From: Maylandia zebra
Lineage: Eukaryota; Chordata; Actinopteri; Cichliformes; Cichlidae
Direction: 5' to 3'
Length of the DNA: 64,000 bases
Assembly (NCBI RefSeq): GCF_041146795.1
Contig: NC_135176.1
Location: 13,698,286-13,762,285, forward strand
Shown here in pieces: positions 12,801 through 21,800 of the stretch; positions within the stretch are counted from its first letter, which is position 1; each line of letters begins with the position of its first letter. Position numbers and translations under genes: made by a program. The notes beneath the pieces were generated by a model. It did not search any database, had not been told where the DNA came from, and saw only the letters and a program-made list of their open reading frames with translations.

Positions 12801-15800
12801 TTTTACGCTATCGTTTGTTTCGTGGTGTCGCAAAATAAACTGTTTACGGCAAAAAAATTTTCATCGTTTTGATGGTCACTGTAGTGGCTATATTAATTTC
12901 TTAAAGTTCTCTCTTTCTCTTATATTTAATATAACCACACTACAGACAGACAAGCATTTGTTTTTATGCATTGTCGTTAGCAACAGCGACGGTAACAGCA
13001 TCGCGTGTCCGCTTGTTTATGTTTCACATAAACCTTTCACAATAAAGCTCAAGATCCTGTTGAGACTTTTCAAAATAAACTGAATCACGTGAAAGAGCAG
13101 ATTATTTACGGATGAGAATTTAAAAAGAGCCGCCAGGTGCTAAAAAATAAACCTTGGACTCAACCGTTAGAACAGGCTTTTCCCCCCGCAGCACACCGTG
13201 TAATAAATACAAACAATGAAAAAGGCGGCTGTCTAAAAATGTATAGTTTCATGCATCGGTTAAAACACTCGACTCCAGCTACATGACGCGCAGTTGGAAA
13301 CACTTCCCGCAAGTCGAGCTGCCCGAGATTCACAGAATTTACAGAAAATGTTACATTTTTGTCATTTATATCGTTATCGGACGATAGAATTCTTATATCG
13401 GTCATATGGCACAGCCCTAACTTGCAGGATACATTGTGCTATCAGACAGAATTGCATGCTCTATCTGATTTTCTGTGATAGCCATCTCCAAATGTACAAT
13501 AATGCATGACTTTATCAGAATGATTAGAGTCGCGCTGATTGTGAACACGGAAGTCAAAGGCTTCTATTTTGAGTGAAAATTATTTTAAGAGAAGAAAAGT
13601 TTAATTTGAGCCAACAAAATCCATTGCTGCCTGCAAGAAATGTATTTCAGTGTTTGCTATTATCCATATGCACACACAATAACAGCCCCTCTCGCTCAGT
13701 TGTTGGGATTTGTTCTTGCTCAGATCTCTACTCTGTCTGCTAACAGACATCTGCGGACCTGCTCTCAACATTTCTGCACCCTGCGCGCTCACCTCTTTCT
13801 GTACACCCTTATAAGCAGGGGTGCACATAGGTGGTCTGCAGGTGCGCATTCGCTGTCAAAATAAAAGAGGCGCGCCAGATAAGAAGTTGCATTGTTTGCG
13901 TACATAAGATTTTCTGGAGGAGGACAGGCATTTGTTTAGAACTCTTAAAGATGTCGAAGAAGCAAGCTCCTTTAAGCAATTACTTTGGTGTTCCTCCACC
14001 TCCAAAGAAATGTCAGGAGTCCAAACCACAAAAGAAGCTCGTATTCTCGGAAAAGTGGTTGCAGGAGGTGAGCTGGCTTCAAACAAATGATGAACGCACA
14101 GAGATGTGGTGCAGAATATGCCGTGAAAATCCCACTCTAGCGGACAAAAACACTGCCTTTTATATGTACGCAAATCCGCGTTGCAACTTCTTATCTGGTG
14201 CGTGTCTTTTATTTTGACAGCGAATGCGCACCTGCGGACCACTTATGTGCACCCCTGCTTAGAAGTGTGCCACAAAACCAACCAATCACAGACTTGGATG
14301 CAAAAAATTCTCATGGCTGTTTTGGTCACCAATAGCTCGCTAGCTACTGCATTCCGGAAACACTGTCCAGAATGTAGCTAAACCCAGTGGAGTGGTTTGG
14401 TTTAAACTAGATTAAAACCATAATGGTCTTGAAAAATAATATATTTTAAAATAAAATAATTAAACATAGTAACCGAAAATGGGTTTAGCTACATTCTGGA
14501 CCGTGTTTCCGGAATGCAGTAGCTAGCGAGCTGATTGGAGACCCTAACAGCCAATCAGTATTTTTGCATCAAAGTCTGTGATTGGTTGGTTTTGTGGCAC
14601 ACTTATAAGGGTGTACAGAAAGAGGTGAGCGCAGGGTGCAGAAATGTTGAGAACAGGTCCGCAGGTGTCTGTCAGCAGACAGAGTAGAGATCTGAGCAAG
14701 AACAAATCCCAACAACTGAGCGAGAGGGGCTGTTATTGTGTGTGCATATGGATAATAGCAAACACTGAAATACATTTCTTGTATGCAGCAATGGATTTTG
14801 TTGGCTCAAATTAAACTTTTCTTCACTTAAAATAATTTTCTCCCCAAAATGCAACATTTGCACTTGCAATTTTTTTTTTTTTTTTTTTGCGTGCATTTAG
14901 AATAGAGGGACAAAAATAACGGCATAGTAGTGCAGGTCATCTACTAATGGCCATGTTGGCGGTTTGATCCCTGGCTTTTCCAGCCTTCAGTCTGCATAGC
15001 ACAGTATCTACGGGCAAGATACTCGCTCCATTATTTTTGTGCGATTTAGAGGCACACTAGCCACTTAATGTATAAACATGTGCCGATCACTCTTTTAATA
15101 AGCGTGTCACTGTTTAGATAAATGAATAACAAACATGTAGCACCAGGTTTGCTTCCATAAATAGAACAGGAGATGAACAATTAGCATGAAACAAAGATCT
15201 AATTATCTCTTTTGTTGACAGTACAAATGCCAAAGTGCTCGCAAAAACTCGAGTGGCAACGCTGACTCTGAGGTGGGTATGAAAATGTTATCTTAAAAGA
15301 TCGTGTAAGTGTTAATGCTGCGTCCCATTCTGAATTGGATGTGAATGTTTTATCCTCAGGAGGGTTTGCGCAACACTGATTTCAGCACTACCCTGACAGT
15401 GTTTGGACTTAAGCCAAGATCAGGTAACACATATGTCCTTGTTCTTTAAATGACACTGTCTGAATCGTTTGGCTCAGTGCTTTTCCTTTTCACTGGAATG
15501 ATTGTCTCGGGGGTTTCTTGGGCATAAAAATAGTAACAAAAATAAAGTCAGTCAGACGGTTAGAACCCATCCTTCCCGTCGATTTGAAAAGATAATAAAA
15601 AACAAACTGCTGAAGTGATATAAGTACGTTACATTTTACATGTTGTGTGGATATGAAAAAAGATCTCTCTCATATGTTCCAATTTCATTGAGCAAAAAAC
15701 AAAACAATAGTGTTTACTTACTAAAAAAAACCCTTCTAAAGACATCATAGGTAAAATAAGCAACTCTGTCTAAAGGATGTGTTACCGCGGAAAACATCGT

Positions 15801-18800
15801 CGATGCCTATATTTGTTGAAATGACAATGTTAAGAATGCCTTGTTTTCACACTGAGTCACTTTTTTTTTAAGGTGGAGTCTCATCATTCTTTCACAAGAA
15901 TTAGGGAGGGTTTTCTAAAGAACTGCTGGTCTGCATCCCCATAACCAGCTTTTGGATACAGTCATGAAATCTTCCTGGATGTACAAATAAAACTTGTTTT
16001 ACGTTGACAGGAGGATAATAAATCGTGAATTAACCTACTGAAAAAAAACAAAAGCAAAAAAAACAAACAAACAGTGTCGGGGGAAAAATCACATCTGCCA
16101 GTTTTCAATAAGGATTAATGTGACAACCTCCTGACTGCATGTTCTCTCTGACTATAAATCTCAAAGAGCTAATCCTTGCCTTGCGTAGACTGCAGTGCCA
16201 GCTGAGCATTTTGTAATGCATGTCCACAATCTGTTCGCAATTTTTGTAATCTTGCATCTGTACACTGGCGATTTTAAGTCACACGATCAAGATGTGATTG
16301 AAGTGCAGACTTTCATCTTTAATTCAACTGGCTTAACAAGTCTTTCTTTTTAAGAACGACCTTTTGTTTGTCTCCTTCAGTTGCATCAGTGTCTCTTTGG
16401 GCCTCATATTGAAGAAGAAGTTTTATTATTATCCAGTGCACAGCAAAAATAATCGCAGCGGTTTACACTGATCAGTAAAATTAAGAAAGTTATTGGAATT
16501 CTAATAAAAAATAAGGAGCATAAATTTTTACAAAATAAAGTGCATCGAAGGAATACGTTAGAAGTGACCATGAAAGCCCAAGTTGTACTAATGCCTTGTG
16601 CAAAGGTCTTTAAAAAATTTAAAAGGCTTAAAGGTTATGGCTAAGCTGCTCACAACTGTTTTGGACAAAAGTCTCCAATGAGCTTTGATGCACAGTGCTG
16701 AAGCAGAATGCTTTGCTGGTGTTGCTTGACCTCTGACCGTCACATTTTACTTGAATGAGATACTCAGTGTGTGTCTCAGGTTCTGCCTTGGGGCGGTTTC
16801 TGCCTCGTATCTGTCTGATCTTTTCCTTTCTTTTCGGCTGCTTTTATTATTAGAATTTGTTGCTGGATTATTAACACAGCTTCTGTGAGGCTGGGAATGA
16901 AAGGAGACAGTGCTTTTGCAATAGTAGCCCCAAGACAAAACTCTTCTATTGTTTTATTTACATAATTTGTCATGGTATAGCGAGGGAAGAGGCCTCTTTT
17001 GGCAATGAACAGACTATCGTCCAGTCCATTTTGAGCTTCTGAAAACTGGAATATGTCATAATATCAAATATCTCTACTTCCTAAATAGTTGATGTAACAT
17101 TTTTGATAAAGCTGAAAGTCTGCACTTTAGTCACATGTTGGCTGTTTCATTTAAAATAATTTCATTTAAAATATGCAGGCATTTTCTGTAGTTTAATCCA
17201 TAAAGTGTTATACTTTTTTTTAGCCTATATATGGTTTGCAAATTAACTACTAACAAAATACAAACTTTAACACCGATCAGAGTATCATGAAAAAGTATTT
17301 TGACATATTTGTCACAGTTAAATGTTTTAGAACAGCGGTCCCCAACCTTTTTTGCGCCACGGACCGGTTTATGCCCGACAATATTTTCACGGACCGGCCT
17401 TTAAGGTGTCGCGGATAAATACAACAAAATAAAACTAGTACCGGTACCGAAAAAAAGGAAATTTATTCATAACACACGTGAAAAGACCCAGGAAAACCGA
17501 GTTAACGATAAAAACGATAACAAAATAACGCTGAAAACCGATAAAAACCCTGAAAACGACACATTTCACACCTGAGCCTCAACTCTCGCGGCACGGTACC
17601 AAACGACTCACGGACCGGTACCGGTCCCAGGCCCGGGGGTTGGGGACCGCTACACTTAGAACATCAGCACATTTTAATAGTAGATAAAGATAATCTGAGT
17701 TGATACAAAATGCATGTTTTAAACGATGATTTTATTAATTAAGGGGAAACAAGCTATCCAAGTCTGCATGGTTCTTTGTCCAGGGTTGCCCCATCCATAG
17801 CAGTAAGAATTGAAATCAAACATTTATGAGAACTTGCCATCACTGTGGAGGAATTTTGCCCAGTCTTTTTGTTATTGTTGGATCATGAACTCTGAAAGAC
17901 TCTCAGGTCTTTCGTGACCTCCTGGATGAGTCTACGATGGAGTAATTTTGGTCCGCTGGCACACTCCTGGCAAACTTCACCACTGTTCCAAGTTTACCTC
18001 CACTGAAACTAGCTTTGTAAAAAATTTGAGCAGTCGCAGTAAATTCATGATTTAACAAGGGCGTCAGGTAGCTTTGGATAGCTTTATTTTCATTAATTTA
18101 CAAAATCATATAAAAACTGCATTTTGTATTTAAATGCAAAAAATTCTGTCTGCCTTATTTGGAGTGTTTTTTAATTTTCTTTTAAATTTACCTGTTATAT
18201 GTTACCTGGCATACGGTGATATTCTTTGAATTGGCTCCGATTTTTATAAAAGCTCTTTTATAAAAGTCTAAGGAGGTTGGAAAGAAAGTGACTGGACGTC
18301 TTTAAGTTTCTTGAAGACGTTTCACCTCTCGCCTTGCTTTCTTCCCACGCTCCTTAGATTACAACAACAACATCTTTGATGACTGAGAACCTGCAGAGAC
18401 TCTTTGATAAAAGTAAAGAAGACCTTCACTGACTAGGAAATGAAACTAAATCAGCCAGACTGTGTCTCGTAAACCCAAAGGAATGGGGATAACTTGAAAT
18501 AAAGGAAGACATGCACAAGCACACTGTACGCTTCCTACTGTAAATACAGATTTAGATTGTATCACAGCCACACCTAATTCCAGGTAACACACAGCACAGA
18601 TTGGTTCCTTGGACATTGTTGGGATTTGGTCTTATACAGTAAGAGCTCATATTATTTGATAGACTTTCACATTAACTCTGCATTTCTATTGTCAGACTGA
18701 AAACGAGCAGGTGGCCTGAAATTGAACTGAGCGACTGTGATGTACTAAATACTTTTTTTTTCTGTTCTTCTTATTTCCTTTGTGTGTTCTTTGGATTGTT

Positions 18801-21800
18801 ACCCCCATCTGTAATTTTAGCCTTCACCAGAGGAAGCCATCAGGAGATCAGCTCTACAGACCCGAGCTTCACGATGAGAAGGAAGATGGAGCACTTGAGA
18901 GAGGAAATGGAGAAGATAGGACTGTTACGACAGGTCAGATGCCTTGCAGCTTATTTATGCCTTTGCGTTTGTACGAGTCATGGAGTCATACAGAGGCCAA
19001 AGCTCAATAGATCCTGCTTTTGTTTCAGTGTTTACGCCTTCGAGCTAGACAATTGCTTCTTATCCAGCCTTCCTGCTTAGGAATACAGATTCATCATGAC
19101 TTCACTTGGTTTCCAAGGAATTAAGAAACACGCTGAGTCTAAATTGACTCATCTATTTATGCTGGGGCTATAGCGACGGAGGGATGGGTGTGGAGGGCTG
19201 AAACACTTTTGTTTTTGCTTATAAAAATAATTTAGGAATCAGGGTGGGCTGGGCATGCCTAGCTGGACCTACAACCTACTAATTCCAACATAGTTGGGAG
19301 GATGTGTGAAATTTAAATAAAAACAGAATGCAGTGATTTGCAAAACTCATAAATCCACATTTTATTCACAACAGAACACAGAAAACGACAGTTAAACAAT
19401 GTTTAAACTGCGACACGACATCATTTTAAGAAGAAAAAATGGTCATTTTGAATTAAATGGGAGCAACACATGTCAACAAAGTTGGGACAGAGCCATGTTT
19501 GTCATTGTGCAGCATCCGCTCTTCTTTTTTTAACAGCAGGACTTTTGGGAGGGGAATGTTTTCCTGTTCTTATCTAATAGTGGACTCAAGCTGCTCAACA
19601 GTCCTGGGTCATCAAATGCTGGACTCCAGGCAGGCCAACTCAGCACCCAGATTGTAGTAGATGCAGTATGTGATTTGGCACTGTCTTGTTGAAATATGCA
19701 AGCTAAAAACAAAGAAAAATATGTTATCTGGAAGTGAGCGTATGTTGTTCTGAAGCCTGTATATCTTTCAGCACTGATGGTGCCTTTCCAAAAGTGTAAG
19801 CTGTCATCAGAGATGGAGGTTTTCTTAACTGAACACTAATAAAATCCCACATCATCCCTCTCCTGTTTCATCCACAAAATGTGGCATCCATGTTTTCCGA
19901 AAAGAATTTCTAATGTTGATTTGTGCGACCACGGAACATTTTCTCCACTTTGCCTCAACCAATGAGCTTCGGTTCTTTGCATAATAGAGCTTTAACCTGC
20001 TTTTGTGGATGTGGCATGGCAAACTGTGTTCACAGATGTTAATTTTAGAAAGCATTCGTGAGCCCCTTCAGTGATTTCCATGAGAGAATCATGCCTGTTT
20101 TAAATGGAGTGCCACCAGAGGGCATGTAGATCAACAACATCCAGTACAGACTTTTGGCCTGCGCAAAAAAATGTCTCCAGATTCTCTAAATCAGGGGTCC
20201 CCAACTCCAGGCCTTGAGGGCTGATGTCCTGCAGTTTTCAAATGTGTCCGTGATCCAACACAGCTGATTCAAATGGCTAAATTACCTCCTCAACATGTCT
20301 TGCAGTTTTCCAGAGGCCTGGTAATGAACTAATCATGTGATTCAGGTGTGTTAACCCAGGGTGAGATCTAAAACCTGCAGGACACCGGCCTGGAGTTGGG
20401 GACCCCTGCTCTAAATCTTCAATAAAAAATATCTTTCATAAAATAGTAAAGGGCCTCAATTTAAATGTTTGATATTTTTCTTCCATTGTGAACAAAATAC
20501 AGGTTTATGAGATCTGCAAATCATTGCATTATCTTTTGATTTACGTTTTAAACAGTGTCTCCAATTTTTCCGAACTGGCTTTGTAAGTACACTCTTACTG
20601 TTCCCACAGGAATTAAGAAGGTGTGCAGCTGGGTTCTGCTAACCAAATGCACTTGATTAATTCATCATCACCAAATTTGAGCACCTCAATGAAAGTCAAC
20701 GTTTTGGCATTCTTCTCGCCTGGAGTATTCGGGCATTCTAACACATGATGGGACAAGGTCCCAAAGTCACACTGAGCAATGATCAGAGATTCTGCACAAA
20801 CCCCAAGAGGTACAACTCACATGTAGCTCAGAGAATCCTTGCAGCTAACGAGGCATTCAATGCCAAGCTGTGGCATGTGTTTGCCTATTTACTTTTGCCA
20901 TTTTCAAGCAGCCCTGCAAGAAAGGGACAAAGAAAGTATCAGGGGAAAGCGAATGATCAGGTTAACATTGTGGTTTAGTAGTTGCACACATGCCCGTGCA
21001 ACCTGCTGCGTCCCATGGTGCTAAAGTGAAGTAACGTATTTGCTTGCAAACCATCTGTACAGAACCAGAGGTATAACCAACAGTCAGCATGTTGGAGAAT
21101 GTCAGACACACCTAAAATATGCGAAGCATGCACAGTGTCGTTGGCATGATAATAAACATTAGAAGAGAGCAAAACACATCAAAATGACTGGCTAGTCTAA
21201 TTCTAATGAAAAGCATTAGAGATGCAAAGTCTCTACAGGAGAGGCTAAAGAAAAATAATGCTTTCATTTTCTTAATCAGGCCAGGTTCATGAGGTGATGA
21301 GATGACAGTGGGGAAGAAAACAACCTGTCATCACTTGTCACAGAAATACAGGCCGGTAAAAGAAGCACTATAAATTCAAGGCGTGCACAGCATACTTGTG
21401 ATAGCATCACACACTGACAGATGTTTTATACAATACCTGACGCTTACATACCATTTTGCCAAATAAGGTTTGCCCGAGACAAAAGAACTCTTTGTCAAAC
21501 CTGCCAAAACATCTTTACAAAAGGAGAAAAAAAAATAAACAAGGGCACAAAGTAAAAGGGTGTTCCAAAATTGAGATGAAAGTCCTTAACAAAAGGAAAA
21601 CAAAGTAGGCGTAGGTGACACTTTCCGTTATGGAAAAAGAACAGACATTACTTTGAGAAAAACAGCACTCCTTAGACTCGGAGTGTTCCCGTGCCTGGCT
21701 CTACTGGGTGTTAGGCCATCATAGCATTGAGGTGAACCTCTTTTTAAAGATGTTGTCAGCGAGAGGATTCTCGCCTCGTTTCCAAGAAAAGTTGCGGAAG

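Larger units (their letters stand above)
13566..14850. repeat. Large hairpin (foldback) element with about 360-bp arms
   Basis: The left arm (13566-13815 plus 14266-14386) is an almost perfect inverted copy of the right arm (14480-14850). The central spacer at 14387-14479 is AT-rich. The left arm is interrupted by the hAT insertion at 13816-14257. Arm mismatches are few (for example GCCTGCAAG against GCATACAAG). No open frame spans the arms and I could not find a clear target duplication outside them. It could be a foldback or MITE-type DNA transposon. A tail-to-tail pair of inserted copies, or an assembly artefact, are alternatives. Confidence 0.75.
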
